Of a DNA stretch of 51,355 bases, positions 23,922-31,978 are shown piece by piece. The DNA lies in NCBI GenBank assembly GCA_934149275.1, contig CAKPEG010000010.1, positions 1-51,355 on the forward strand, in the 5' to 3' direction. A program made the translations under genes and the position numbers. Under the pieces are notes generated by a model. It was not told the DNA's origin, did no database searches, and was given only the letters and a program-made list of their open reading frames with translations. Origin of the DNA: an uncultured Clostridia bacterium (lineage in GTDB: Bacteria; Bacillota; Clostridia; TANB77; CAG-508). How positions within the stretch are numbered: position 1 is the first letter of the stretch; each line of letters opens with the position of its first letter.

Positions 23922-25379
23922 TTATTTGCTTGTTGACGAAATCATCTTTCCGTCTAAATCATAAATATCTTCTGTTGCATCTTCTGAAAAGTTCTGCCCG
24001 CAAACAAGACTACCATTTGCATCAATCTCTTCGTATTTCATCGGAACAATTTCATAAAAGCCTCTATCAGTCGAATATCCATATGCTCCTTTTTTACCGT
24101 CTAAGGTAAATAAAATAAGCTTCTGCGAGCATTTCCTAAGCTCAAATTCAACATCATCAGCCACTACTAAAAAGACCTCTCCGCTTAAGCAGTCATACAC
24201 ATCATAACCATCATCGTACTTTTTGATAATCAAATTATCCATAAACAGCACCGGATCAGAAATAGGTTCAGTGAAAACCTGCTCTCCATCTTCAGTATAA
24301 ACCCAGTTACAACGGTTAAAATCCTTCATCACGCAATATCCCATGCCAATTGCAGGTACCTCTTTAAATCCATACCACTCTGACAGCTGTTCACCTTCCT
24401 TAGTGGAAAAAATACATATCATACTTGGAACTGTTCCAATCCTTCGAAAAACTCCAGCAATCAAATAGCTATTGGTTTTATCAACAAAAACCCAGTCAAA
24501 GAGAGACACGGAAATTTTCTTTCCTGCATAGTTGTACAATCTCCAAACCTTTTTTTTAATTGATAACCAATTCTCCGCATTTCCACTTAATGCAAGTATA
24601 TTTTCAGTTTCAATACATTTAAAACCAGAAATATGTCCATTATCATAAATTACTGAGGTATTTGCAAAAAACTTTCCGTCAAGAGTGTAACATTTGGCAA
24701 CTAAGTTACCATAGCATGCCTTTTCTCCAATATTTTCGGATTTTTTGCAAACAGCAAAGTATTTTTCACGGAACCATAAGACTTGATTTGTTCCTATCTG
24801 AACATTATTGAATAATGTCGTTACATACGGTGATTCTTCCGGCTCTTTTTCTTCTTTCTGTTCAGCATGAGCTGACATAAATTCTTCAAATGAAAAATCA
24901 TCAGATACTGAAATAGCATTGTAAGGTTTTCCATCTCCCAGCTTTTCTAATTCATACAGTTCCGTTCCTTTTGACGTCTTGACAATAGCATAGTCCTCAC
25001 GTATAGACACTTCATTGTTGAAGCACTCAAGCAATCTTTTACCAGTCATAGTCCAGACTTCTGTTTCATAATCATTCAAAATCAATAAAACATATCTTCT
25101 GTTTTCTGAAACCTTAACATCTTTTATAGAGCTCTCGCTGATGACTCTTGCTTTATAGTTCAATACTATCCAAGAATCATCCTTTTTCATCCAAATGCGA
25201 TCTCCACCAAAAATGCAGTTTTCATCCGGGTTAGACCAGATCTGTTCTTTAGTGAAAGAACCAATGTAATTGCCATTTAAGCAATAATACCGGTACATTT
25301 CATCTTTCTTAGAAAAAACAGAAACGTGTCTTTCTACAACTATTAAAGATTCTCCAGGTTTTAAGTCGAACTTATTCAT
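23922..25379 (-). CDS. Large cytosolic repeat protein, probable beta-propeller
   Basis: The 485-aa protein has no signal peptide or membrane segment. It shows repeated strand-turn-strand units in which a DG/KG turn follows a Tyr or Trp: CYTLDGKFFANT, IFSTKEGEQLSEW, YTEDGEQVFTEP, DCLSGEVFLV, FTLDGKKGAYG and YDLDGKMISS. Such spacing suggests a propeller of the WD/WG/Kelch kind, with an acidic linker (EEKEPEESPY) near residue 190. Base composition is less AT-rich than in the neighbours. It has its own promoter with a palindrome in the spacer. A scaffold or ligand-binding role is likely; no enzyme motif is visible. Confidence 0.55.
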   Translation of the reverse strand: MNKFDLKPGESLIVVERHVSVFSKKDEMYRYYCLNGNYIGSFTKEQIWSNPDENCIFGGDRIWMKKDDSWIVLNYKARVISESSIKDVKVSENRRYVLLILNDYETEVWTMTGKRLLECFNNEVSIREDYAIVKTSKGTELYELEKLGDGKPYNAISVSDDFSFEEFMSAHAEQKEEKEPEESPYVTTLFNNVQIGTNQVLWFREKYFAVCKKSENIGEKACYGNLVAKCYTLDGKFFANTSVIYDNGHISGFKCIETENILALSGNAENWLSIKKKVWRLYNYAGKKISVSLFDWVFVDKTNSYLIAGVFRRIGTVPSMICIFSTKEGEQLSEWYGFKEVPAIGMGYCVMKDFNRCNWVYTEDGEQVFTEPISDPVLFMDNLIIKKYDDGYDVYDCLSGEVFLVVADDVEFELRKCSQKLILFTLDGKKGAYGYSTDRGFYEIVPMKYEEIDANGSLVCGQNFSEDATEDIYDLDGKMISSTSK

Positions 25380-25447
25380 AATGTCTGCCCCTTTCTTGGA
25401 ATGCTATATTTATGAGTTACAACTAAAGCATTAGCTTTATGTCAACC

Positions 25448-25476
25448 ATCTTATCACGGAACGTTCCTAATGTCAA
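25448..25476 (-). promoter_or_regulatory. Promoter of the propeller-like gene with a palindromic site
   Basis: On the minus strand TTGACA (25471-25476), a 17-base spacer and TAAGAT (25448-25453). The spacer contains the perfect 10-bp palindrome GGAACGTTCC (25458-25467), a plausible operator. A second TTGACA (minus, 25440-25445) with the palindrome AAAGCTAATGCTTT follows downstream. Confidence 0.55.
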
Positions 25477-25487
25477 ACTAAATTAAG

Positions 25488-26045
25488 TTATTTAGCCATA
25501 TGTATCAAATAGTTATACATAGCCGAATGTCTCAACTCATCAGTCATAATTGACATTACTAAAATATAACTGTTACCACTTGGCATAACTCCCATTATTC
25601 TTCTATATTTAACAACCGCTTCTAACTCACCAAACAAAGCCTTTTCCAATCCGTCTTTATACGTAAAATTATTTTCACAAGCCTCATTAGAAGTATCTCC
25701 CGGAATCATCTGCCCAGTAAAATTAAAATACAACTCCCTTAAAATCCTATTATGCTTCCTCTCATCATCACGAATACCAGTAATGATCTCTTTATCCCTA
25801 TCATTAGGAGCCATCTTAATCAAAGCATCATAAAACACTTCATCCGCACGTTCATCACCAACAGACCTTCTAATCATATCAACAGCCTGACTAAAAGAAA
25901 TCAACTCATCATTATTAAAACCAGTCATTCCAGTAGTTCTAAAATCAAAACCATTATTTAAATTATTAGGATTAAACCCCTGATTAACAAACGGTCCATT
26001 ATTCATCCCATAATATTGAGTATAAGAATTTAAATCTGAAAACAT
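25488..26045 (-). CDS. Ferritin-like domain protein, possibly spore-associated
   Basis: The 185-aa protein has an Asn/Gly/Phe-rich N-terminal extension (about 1-45) and then a four-helix ferritin-like domain. It carries the metal-binding patterns DDERKHNRILRELY (ExxH-type) and LFGELEAVVKYRRI, and a final DELRHSAMYNYL, giving the two ExxH-like sites expected for a di-iron centre. It resembles YhjR-type proteins known from spores in Bacillus. A sigma-K-like promoter (AC-N17-CATATTATA) sits just upstream, which supports late mother-cell expression. The SD AAAAGGGGG lies 9 bases before the ATG and can pair with an upstream CCTCC stretch. Confidence 0.7.
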   Translation of the reverse strand: MFSDLNSYTQYYGMNNGPFVNQGFNPNNLNNGFDFRTTGMTGFNNDELISFSQAVDMIRRSVGDERADEVFYDALIKMAPNDRDKEIITGIRDDERKHNRILRELYFNFTGQMIPGDTSNEACENNFTYKDGLEKALFGELEAVVKYRRIMGVMPSGNSYILVMSIMTDELRHSAMYNYLIHMAK

Positions 26046-26054
26046 ATAACAAAT

Positions 26055-26096
26055 CCCCCTTTTCGGAATATAATATGCGAAAAGGAGGAAAAATGT
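26055..26096 (-). promoter_or_regulatory. Sigma-K-like promoter and SD-sequestering palindrome of the ferritin-like gene
   Basis: On the minus strand AC (26095-26096), a 17-base gap and CATATTATA (26069-26077) match the sigma-K consensus AC-N16/17-CATANNNTA. The same stretch is an 11-bp inverted repeat: CCTCCTTTTCG (26078-26088) pairs with CGAAAAGGGGG (26055-26065), the latter containing the SD. If transcription starts upstream, the hairpin would hide the SD; if it starts from the sigma-K site, the 5' arm is not transcribed. Confidence 0.5.
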
Positions 26097-26102
26097 TATA
26101 CA

Positions 26103-27263
26103 TTAAAATACTTTTATAAATTTATTCTTTCCAAACTGAAGAACTTTCTCACCGTCAGATAAATCAATAACAGCAGTAATATCACTCACTAACTCAGAAT
26201 CAACTCTAACACCATTGCCAAGAACCATTCTTTTAGCTTCACCTTTTGAATTAGCAAAACCAACCTTAACAAGTAACTCGCAAACGTTTATTTGCTTTTC
26301 ATCAATACAAACCGCTTCTATATTGTTTCTTACACCACCATGTGCAACATCTAAGTATTTTTGCTTAAGCTCATCAAACTCAGAAACATCATCATACATT
26401 TTTAACAACTCTCTAGCGAACTCAAAATGAGCATTTCTAATATCGCCATTCATAATCTCATCAATTCTATCAGAAGACAAATCTGTAGCAAGTTCAAAAT
26501 ATTGTCTTAATACATCATCAGGAATCTTCATACTCTTAACAACCTTATCAAAAGGATCATCATTAAGACCTATATAATTATCCAAAGACTTACTCATTTT
26601 TTCCTTTCCATCTAATCCAACAAGCAAAGGAAAAGTCATAACAATTTGAGGATCTTGATTATAATCTTTTTGTAAATCTCTACCCACAAGTAAATTAAAT
26701 GTTTGATCAGTACCACCAATCTCAATATCAGCATTTAACGCAACAGAATCATATCCTTGCATTAACGGATATAATAACTCATGCATAGATAAAGGTAATC
26801 CATTTTCAAATCTATTCTTAAAATCATCTCTCTCCATAATTCTAGCAACAGTATACTTAGAACATAGTTTTATTACATCTTCAAAATTCATCTTAGAAAG
26901 CCATTCTGAATTAAATGCAATACGCGTTTTATCTTTATCTAATATCTTAGTTGCTTGTTCTAAATATGTCTCAGCAGACTTTCTTGTTTGCTCAAAAGTA
27001 AGAGCAGGTCTTGTTTTGCTCTTACCAGAAGGATCTCCAATCATTCCAGTAAAATCACCTATAACAAACACAACTTCATGCCCCATATCTTGAAAAGCCT
27101 TTAGTACTCTTAATACCACACTATGACCAATATGTAAATCTGGTCTTGATGGATCTGCTCCAAGCTTAATAATTAACTTCTTTCCACTATTCAATTTTCT
27201 ATCCAAATCTTCCTCTGAAAAAATTTGAACAGCTTTTCTTTTAATAATATCTAAATTATTCAT
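26103..27263 (-). CDS. tyrS: Tyrosyl-tRNA synthetase (TyrZ-type)
   Basis: The start is set at 27263 (MNNLDIIKRKAVQIFSEEDL, 386 aa), with an SD-like AAGGGATT just upstream; a longer frame from 27317 overlaps a well-initiated short ORF in another frame and is less likely. The class I signatures are PDLHIGH and GKEKMSKSLDN; tyrosine/tRNA-binding segments include LLYPLMQGYDSVALNADIEI. The last 60 residues form an S4 RNA-binding domain (VCELLVKVGFANSKGEAKRM). The catalytic core GDFTGMIGDPSGKSKTRPAL resembles the TyrZ branch. It charges tRNA-Tyr and is controlled by the T-box leader at 27438-27662. Confidence 0.95.
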   Translation of the reverse strand: MNNLDIIKRKAVQIFSEEDLDRKLNSGKKLIIKLGADPSRPDLHIGHSVVLRVLKAFQDMGHEVVFVIGDFTGMIGDPSGKSKTRPALTFEQTRKSAETYLEQATKILDKDKTRIAFNSEWLSKMNFEDVIKLCSKYTVARIMERDDFKNRFENGLPLSMHELLYPLMQGYDSVALNADIEIGGTDQTFNLLVGRDLQKDYNQDPQIVMTFPLLVGLDGKEKMSKSLDNYIGLNDDPFDKVVKSMKIPDDVLRQYFELATDLSSDRIDEIMNGDIRNAHFEFARELLKMYDDVSEFDELKQKYLDVAHGGVRNNIEAVCIDEKQINVCELLVKVGFANSKGEAKRMVLGNGVRVDSELVSDITAVIDLSDGEKVLQFGKNKFIKVF

Positions 27264-27264
27264 A

Positions 27265-27372
27265 TTAATCCCTTCCTTTTCTTCTATATAATATCGTACT
27301 AATCTCATGCCAAACATTTATATTATAGAAGAACCCTTGGATAATTACCTTCATAGTAAACCATTGGGTCAT
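27265..27372 (-). CDS. 35-aa ORF between the T-box terminator and tyrS
   Basis: The ATG at 27372 is preceded by AGGAGGTGATGCT, the strongest SD in the leader, stronger than that of tyrS. The product starts MTQWFTMKVIIQGFFYNINV and ends YRRKGRD; its TAA stop ends one base before the tyrS ATG, an arrangement that favours translational coupling. A second, overlapping frame (27323-27364) encodes the Tyr-rich MVYYEGNYPRVLL. Either could be a regulatory or coupling peptide. I know of no described function. Confidence 0.45.
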   Translation of the reverse strand: MTQWFTMKVIIQGFFYNINVWHEISTILYRRKGRD

Positions 27373-27437
27373 AGCATCACCTCCTAAACTGAAATACATG
27401 TATTCATACTTCTTATATGTATTTATCTTACCAAATA

Positions 27438-27662
27438 AAAAAATAGCTCATCCATATAAAAGGACGAACTATCTCGTGGTACCACCTTTATTCACAATAA
27501 ATTATTGTCTCATTAATAGCGTATTCGAACGCAAACCGTTAATCACTATAAGATCTGTAATTCAAGAATTATCCGAAAATAATTTTCACCAACCATTATC
27601 TCTCTAAATTCAAAATAAAACTCTACTAATATCTTTTTAAAACGCAACTAAATTTAACTTAT
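27438..27662 (-). promoter_or_regulatory. Tyrosine T-box leader of tyrS
   Basis: On the minus strand the T-box core AAAGGTGGTACCACGAG (27472-27490 region) is followed by a terminator stem (GTTCGTCC with GGATGAGC) and seven T at about 27439-27446. The upstream part has the AGAGAGA motif and GAATTAC, with TAC as Tyr specifier. Uncharged tRNA-Tyr would stabilise the antiterminator. A promoter TTGACT-N18-TACAAT lies at 27669-27698. Confidence 0.9.
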
Positions 27663-27668
27663 GTAAAC

Positions 27669-27698
27669 ATTGTAACATCAATCTAAAACAAAAGTCAA
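27669..27698 (-). promoter_or_regulatory. Promoter of the tyrS T-box leader
   Basis: On the minus strand TTGACT (27693-27698), an 18-base spacer and TACAAT (27669-27674). Confidence 0.65.
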
Positions 27699-27739
27699 CC
27701 ATTAATTTATAACTCAATAATTTGTTACAAACTATATAA

Positions 27740-27778
27740 TAAAAAAGAAGAATAATCAATAACTATCGATTACTCCTC
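27740..27778 (-). terminator. Terminator after the surface-protein pseudogene
   Basis: On the minus strand GAGTAATC pairs with GATTATTC (one G-T pair), followed by TTCTTTTTT. Confidence 0.65.
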
Positions 27779-27798
27779 AAGACTTCCTATAAATTTTC

Positions 27799-28596
27799 TT
27801 AGTTTATAGCACTACCGTTAACATATAAAGTAAATCCATTAAAATCAATATTTGAGTAGTTCTCATCTTCATCATCTAAACTTGTTATATAACAATCACC
27901 TGTCAATTTTAATTTTGAAGATGAATCCAATTTTAAAGTAACAGCTTTAGCAGTTTTATCAGAATTGATTGTAGACTCTAAATAACTTCCTTCTGTTAAA
28001 TTTATAGTAACTGTACTTATATTATCACATTCTATATTTCCAACCAAAGATTGATTCTTAGCATTTAATGTAACATTACCACCATTACTTCCAGAATTGC
28101 CCCATTCAGAAGTGCCTTCAGCTTTTAATAATACACCACTTCCATAAGACAACTTATTATTCTCCAAATTAATTATTGCCTCAGTATTTGTAATAAAGAA
28201 AAACGGAGCTGTTTTATACAAGCTAGAAGAACTATTAATACTCAAATTAGAATTAGTAGCATTAAATGTACCAGTACCTTCTCCAGCATCACCAGACATA
28301 CTTTGATAAATCATAATACCACAATTATCAACATCATTTCTATTTCCTTTACCTGAACATTCTAACGTTGAATTAGAAACTGTAGCAGTATTTTTACCTT
28401 CAATAACAACCATCTGTGAACCAGTAGCTTTTCCATCAGAATCTTCTAAAGTAACTTCATTAGATGATGAATTACTATATTTATCTTTAATTAAATCACA
28501 ATAAAACTTAATCATAACAATCAAAACAACTGCTAATAATATAAGTACGCATATACGAATAAATGTTTTCTTTCTTTTCCTTGGTTCATGTATAAA
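27799..28596 (-). pseudogene. Beta-helix-like surface protein lacking a usable start
   Basis: The open frame encodes a membrane anchor (PRKRKKTFIRICVLILLAVV, basic then hydrophobic) followed by about 220 residues of Ser/Thr/Asn/Gly-rich repeats (VTLEDSDGKATGSQMVVIEG, TGTFNATNSNLSINSSSSLY, VTINLTEGSYLESTINSDKT) typical of a right-handed beta-helix. The frame has no ATG or SD before a TAA at its upstream end. An ATG at 28589 (minus) encodes MNQGKERK in another frame and would join the anchor if the A4 run near 28565 changed length. The gene also abuts the terminator of its upstream neighbour. It is therefore probably a 5'-damaged gene; a TTG start at 28524 would lose the anchor. Confidence 0.6.
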
Positions 28597-28600
28597 TTAT

Positions 28601-28630
28601 AAAAAAAGAATAGCTCATATAAGCCATTCT
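28601..28630 (-). terminator. Terminator after the 104-aa membrane protein gene
   Basis: On the minus strand AGAATGGCT pairs with AGCTATTCT (one mismatch), followed by seven T. Confidence 0.8.
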
Positions 28631-28632
28631 CT

Positions 28633-28947
28633 TTAAATCTTTTTTCTAACTCTATGTGTTTCAATCACAGTATCAATTGCAATCAATACCTCTGCAATTC
28701 GCTCGCAATAAATATTATTATAAATTAATCCAAATACAAATAATAAACCAATTACAATATAAATAAACTTTTTAATAATCTCCCAAATGCTATCAGGTTC
28801 TAAAATTGTAACAACAATAAATTTAACCATACATAAACCAATTACCACTACCGAAAGAATCTTAACAAAAGGATTAAAATAATATGCAACCATGAAAAAG
28901 AACAATAGCAATGATGTAATAAATTTAATCAACTTATTTTTTAACAT
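28633..28947 (-). CDS. Small polytopic membrane protein, unknown function
   Basis: The 104-aa protein has three to four hydrophobic segments (FITSLLLFFFMVAYYFNPFV, ILSVVVIGLCMVKFIVVTIL, FIYIVIGLLFVFGLIYN) and a basic tail ending HRVRKKI. Its start overlaps the end of the flippase-like gene by 7 bases, so it is translated as the last gene of the prfB-ybaK-flippase unit. A terminator follows directly. No family was recognised. Confidence 0.65.
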   Translation of the reverse strand: MLKNKLIKFITSLLLFFFMVAYYFNPFVKILSVVVIGLCMVKFIVVTILEPDSIWEIIKKFIYIVIGLLFVFGLIYNNIYCERIAEVLIAIDTVIETHRVRKKI

Positions 28948-29984
28948 GCTCTTTCCTCCTCATCTATTCCCCTAATATCTTTCTTTTTAATATGATTAAC
29001 CGCTGTAACAATTCCAGAAATTAAAACATATAAATAGAAATTAACACCTCTATTTAATAAAACCGCACTTCCCATTACATTTTTAGGATATACATTTCTA
29101 AATATTTCTGTAAACGCTCCTTCACTAACTCCAACGGCACCTGGAGAAGGAATTCCAGATACAGTAGCAAAAAGAACAGACTGCATTGTAACAATTTCTG
29201 CTACATTATGATCATTAAATCCTAATGCTCTGTAAGTCCAATATGTAATACTATAATAAATCGTAAATTGAACTAAAGTAGTAAATAAAACTTTTATCAT
29301 TAGTAATCTATTATTTCTAATATAAACTGCACTCTCTTGATATCTAGCGAGTTCACTTTCAAATTTTTCTTTTTTAGCATCTAAATTTTTAACTCTAAAG
29401 AATTTTAAAACTTTAAGTGCAAATTCAATTAACCACTTTGATAATCTTCTAGAATATACACCTATTATAAGAAGTGATAATGCAGTTGCATTTAACAAAA
29501 TTCCTACAATAAAACAAATAATTAATACCTTATTCAAATATTGATAATTAAAAATCAAACTAAACAAAGCAAATCCAATTGTAATAATCTGCATACTTGT
29601 TAAATTAATAAGCAACGCTAATGTTGAATTAGCAACTGAAATTTTATCCTTATACATATAATAGACCTGCATTGGTTGACCACCACTTGCAGCAGGAGTT
29701 ATAGAACTAAAAAAGAAACCTATAAATGCATACTTAACATTTTGCCAAAAAGATGATTTCTCATTCAAATTCTTTAATGTTCTTCCTAAATTAACAGCTT
29801 CTAATACTAGATATAAAAACATACAGCCAATGGCCATCATTACAAACGGCAACTTTACTGATTTTAAAATTCCAAAAATATCAAGTACATTTTGATCTTT
29901 AAATAATATATAAAAAGTCAAAAATATAAGAAGTGCAAATATAACAAAATTTTTTATAAAATTACTTTTTTTCTTTGTTTTCAT
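28941..29984 (-). CDS. Flippase-like membrane protein (LPG synthase TM / UPF0104 family)
   Basis: The 347-aa protein has about eight membrane segments and the family motif AFIGFFFSSITPAASGGQPM, with later SGIPSPGAVGVSEGAFTEIF, the Pro/Gly-rich signature shared with the N-terminal half of MprF and with AglD-type proteins. It lacks the soluble lysyl-transferase domain of MprF, so it may flip lipids but not aminoacylate them. It lies 26 bases after ybaK on the same strand. Basic residues at the N-terminus (MKTKKKSNFIKN) precede the first helix. Confidence 0.85.
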   Translation of the reverse strand: MKTKKKSNFIKNFVIFALLIFLTFYILFKDQNVLDIFGILKSVKLPFVMMAIGCMFLYLVLEAVNLGRTLKNLNEKSSFWQNVKYAFIGFFFSSITPAASGGQPMQVYYMYKDKISVANSTLALLINLTSMQIITIGFALFSLIFNYQYLNKVLIICFIVGILLNATALSLLIIGVYSRRLSKWLIEFALKVLKFFRVKNLDAKKEKFESELARYQESAVYIRNNRLLMIKVLFTTLVQFTIYYSITYWTYRALGFNDHNVAEIVTMQSVLFATVSGIPSPGAVGVSEGAFTEIFRNVYPKNVMGSAVLLNRGVNFYLYVLISGIVTAVNHIKKKDIRGIDEEERAC

Positions 29985-30010
29985 TTCTAATCTTCTTTCT
30001 TCTAATTACT

Positions 30011-30493
30011 TTATTCTACAACAATATCAGCTAAATCATATTTTATAACTTTACTTAAATCTTGCAAAGAAACTTCTACCTGGTATCCAATTTTACCACC
30101 ACTAAACAAAATTTTATCAAATTTAGAAGCGGTCTCGTGAATAACAGTTTTAAAAAACTTTTTCATACCAATTGGAGAACATCCTCCGTGAATATAACCA
30201 GTTAAGGGTAATAAATCCTTTGATTTAATCATTTCAATATTTTTCTCTCCAACACTTTTAGCTGCCTTTTTCAAATCAAGTCCTTTGTTAACAGGTAATA
30301 AGAAAACATAGTGATTTCCACTTTTACCAACTGTAACTAAAGTTTTAAAAACCATATCTGGATTTTCATTTAAAGTTTCCGCAACTTCCATACCACTGAT
30401 AGCACCTGATTCTAAATAATTATAATGATTATATTCAATTTTCTTTCCATCTAAAATTCTCATAACATTTGTTTTTTCATCAATTTGCTTCAT
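30011..30493 (-). CDS. ybaK: YbaK/EbsC-type Cys-tRNA(Pro) deacylase
   Basis: The 160-aa protein has the YbaK fold with the catalytic Lys in DMVFKTLVTVG and the substrate-pocket residues GYIHGGCSPIGMKK. It hydrolyses Cys mischarged on tRNA-Pro and so maintains translation fidelity. It lies 9 bases after prfB, with GAGG as SD, in an operon of translation-quality genes. Length and motifs agree with the family. Confidence 0.93.
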   Translation of the reverse strand: MKQIDEKTNVMRILDGKKIEYNHYNYLESGAISGMEVAETLNENPDMVFKTLVTVGKSGNHYVFLLPVNKGLDLKKAAKSVGEKNIEMIKSKDLLPLTGYIHGGCSPIGMKKFFKTVIHETASKFDKILFSGGKIGYQVEVSLQDLSKVIKYDLADIVVE

Positions 30494-30502
30494 TTTAAAC
30501 CT

Positions 30503-31601
30503 CTATTTCATTTTTAAGTAACTTTCAATAAAGCCATCTAAATCGCCATCCATAACAGCTTGAACATTTCCAACTTCATAATTAGTTCTATGATCTTTAA
30601 CTAATGTATATGGACAAAAAACATAAGAACGAATTTGGCTTCCCCATGCTATATCTCGTTGAACACCTTTTAAATCTTCAATTTTTTCTTTTTGTTCTTT
30701 TTCTTTTAAATCTAGCAATTTAGATTTTAACATTTTCATTGCGGTTTCTCTGTTTTGAATTTGAGAACGTTCAGATTGACACTGAGCAACTATATTTGTA
30801 GGAATATGAGTAATTCTTACAGCAGACGAAGTTTTATTTACATGCTGACCGCCAGCTCCAGATGCTCTATAAGTATCAACTCTTAAGTCATCAGGATTAA
30901 TATCAAGTTCTATATCATCTGTAATTTCAGGCAAAACTTCAACAGAAGCAAAAGATGTATGTCTTCTGCTATTACTATCAAAAGGAGAAATACGAACTAG
31001 TCTATGAACTCCCATTTCACCTTTTAAATATCCATAAGCATTTTCGCCAATAACTTCAAAAGTAACGCTCTTTATACCAGCTTCGTCACCTTCTAGGAAA
31101 TCTACTTCATTTACTTGATAATTAGACTTGCCAGCCCATCTAGTATACATTCTATATAACATTTCAGCCCAGTCTTGAGATTCAGTCCCACCAGCACCTG
31201 GGTGAATTGTAACAATCGCATTATTTTTATCATATTTTCCAGATAAGAAAGTTTGTAATTCTAATTTTTCTACCTTATCTGAAGCAAGTTTAGTATTATT
31301 TAATATTTCTTTTTTTAAATCTTCATCAAAATCAGCCATAACCAAATCAGTCATTTCAATCAAATTAACAACTTCATCATAAATTTTAGAATAATTTGAA
31401 ACAATATCTTTTAAAGATTTTATCTTAGCTAATACTTTTCCAGATTCTTTACTATCATTCCAAAAATCCTGTTCTAAAGTCTTAGCCTCTAAACTCTCTA
31501 GTTCTCGCTTTTTCTCAGCAATGTCAAAGAGACTCACCTAAACTTTCTATTTTTTCTTTTAAAGCATTTATAATCTTTTTGTTCTCTTCTAATTCTAACA
31601 A
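30503..31601 (-). CDS. prfB: Peptide chain release factor 2 with programmed +1 frameshift
   Basis: The gene is read in two frames. The first, from a TTG at 31601 (LLELEENKKIINALKEKIES), reaches an in-frame TGA at 31524-31526 in the context CTT TGA C. A +1 slip at CTT continues with DIAEKKRELESLEAKTLEQD in the second frame. The product is about 365 aa. The SPF anticodon-like tripeptide is in RISPFDSNSRRH, and GGQ is in ASGAGGQHVNKT. RF2 reads UGA and UAA; low RF2 favours the frameshift, so the gene regulates itself. An AGGTGA sequence before the slip site probably acts as internal SD. The TTG start has AGAGG upstream. Confidence 0.95.
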
Positions 31602-31640
31602 GAAATCACATCCTCTCTAACTTATAATAACTCTTTCAAT

Positions 31641-31670
31641 ATTATAATATTACACCTCTTGATATGTCAA
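31641..31670 (-). promoter_or_regulatory. Promoter of the prfB operon
   Basis: On the minus strand TTGACA (31665-31670), an 18-base spacer and TATAAT (31641-31646). Confidence 0.7.
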
Positions 31671-31690
31671 TTATTGTATTTAGAATAAAA

Positions 31691-31833
31691 GAAAAATCCA
31701 TATTAAATTTTAAAACACCGCATAAATGCAAATAAACGACTTAAATTTAATTGAAAAATTCTTTTCAATTGTAAAGTGAATTTTTATCTTCAAATTTTGC
31801 ATTAAAGTGTAAAAATTTAATATGAATTTTTTC
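31691..31833. repeat. 143-bp palindromic element (MITE-like or long hairpin)
   Basis: Nested inverted repeats share one centre near 31760: outer arms CCATATTAAATTTT (31698-31711) and AAAATTTAATATG (31812-31824) with further pairing to 31691/31833; middle arms AATGCAAA (31725-31732) and TTTGCATT (31796-31803); inner arms AATTGAAAA (31749-31757) and TTTTCAATT (31762-31770). The element lies between the prfB promoter and ohyA. No ORF is inside. Target-site duplications are not clear. The remaining 31834-31978 has no gene. Confidence 0.65.
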
Positions 31834-31951
31834 TATTTCCATTATAGTTCAAAAGTAAACTATTTATAACATTATTAAGTCCACATCTTTGTTAGCGCAC
31901 AAAATTTGCAAATTTTCGTGCATTATTATTTTTATATAATAAAAAGTTCAG

Positions 31952-31961
31952 TGAACGTTCA
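31952..31961. promoter_or_regulatory. 10-bp palindrome downstream of ohyA
   Basis: TGAACGTTCA lies 18 bases after the ohyA stop. It shares the core GAACGTTC with the palindrome at 25458-25467. It is short and may be coincidental. Confidence 0.25.
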
Positions 31962-31978
31962 TATTATACAAAAATTTT

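Noticed and set aside
27261..27317. Longer N-terminus for tyrS (start at 27317)
   Set aside because: It lacks an SD, and the extra 18 residues do not match the family; the ATG at 27263 has an SD-like sequence and the normal length.
31524..31537. prfB read as a gene with a broken 5' end
   Set aside because: The context CTT TGA C is the classical programmed +1 frameshift site of release factor 2, so it is regulation and not decay.
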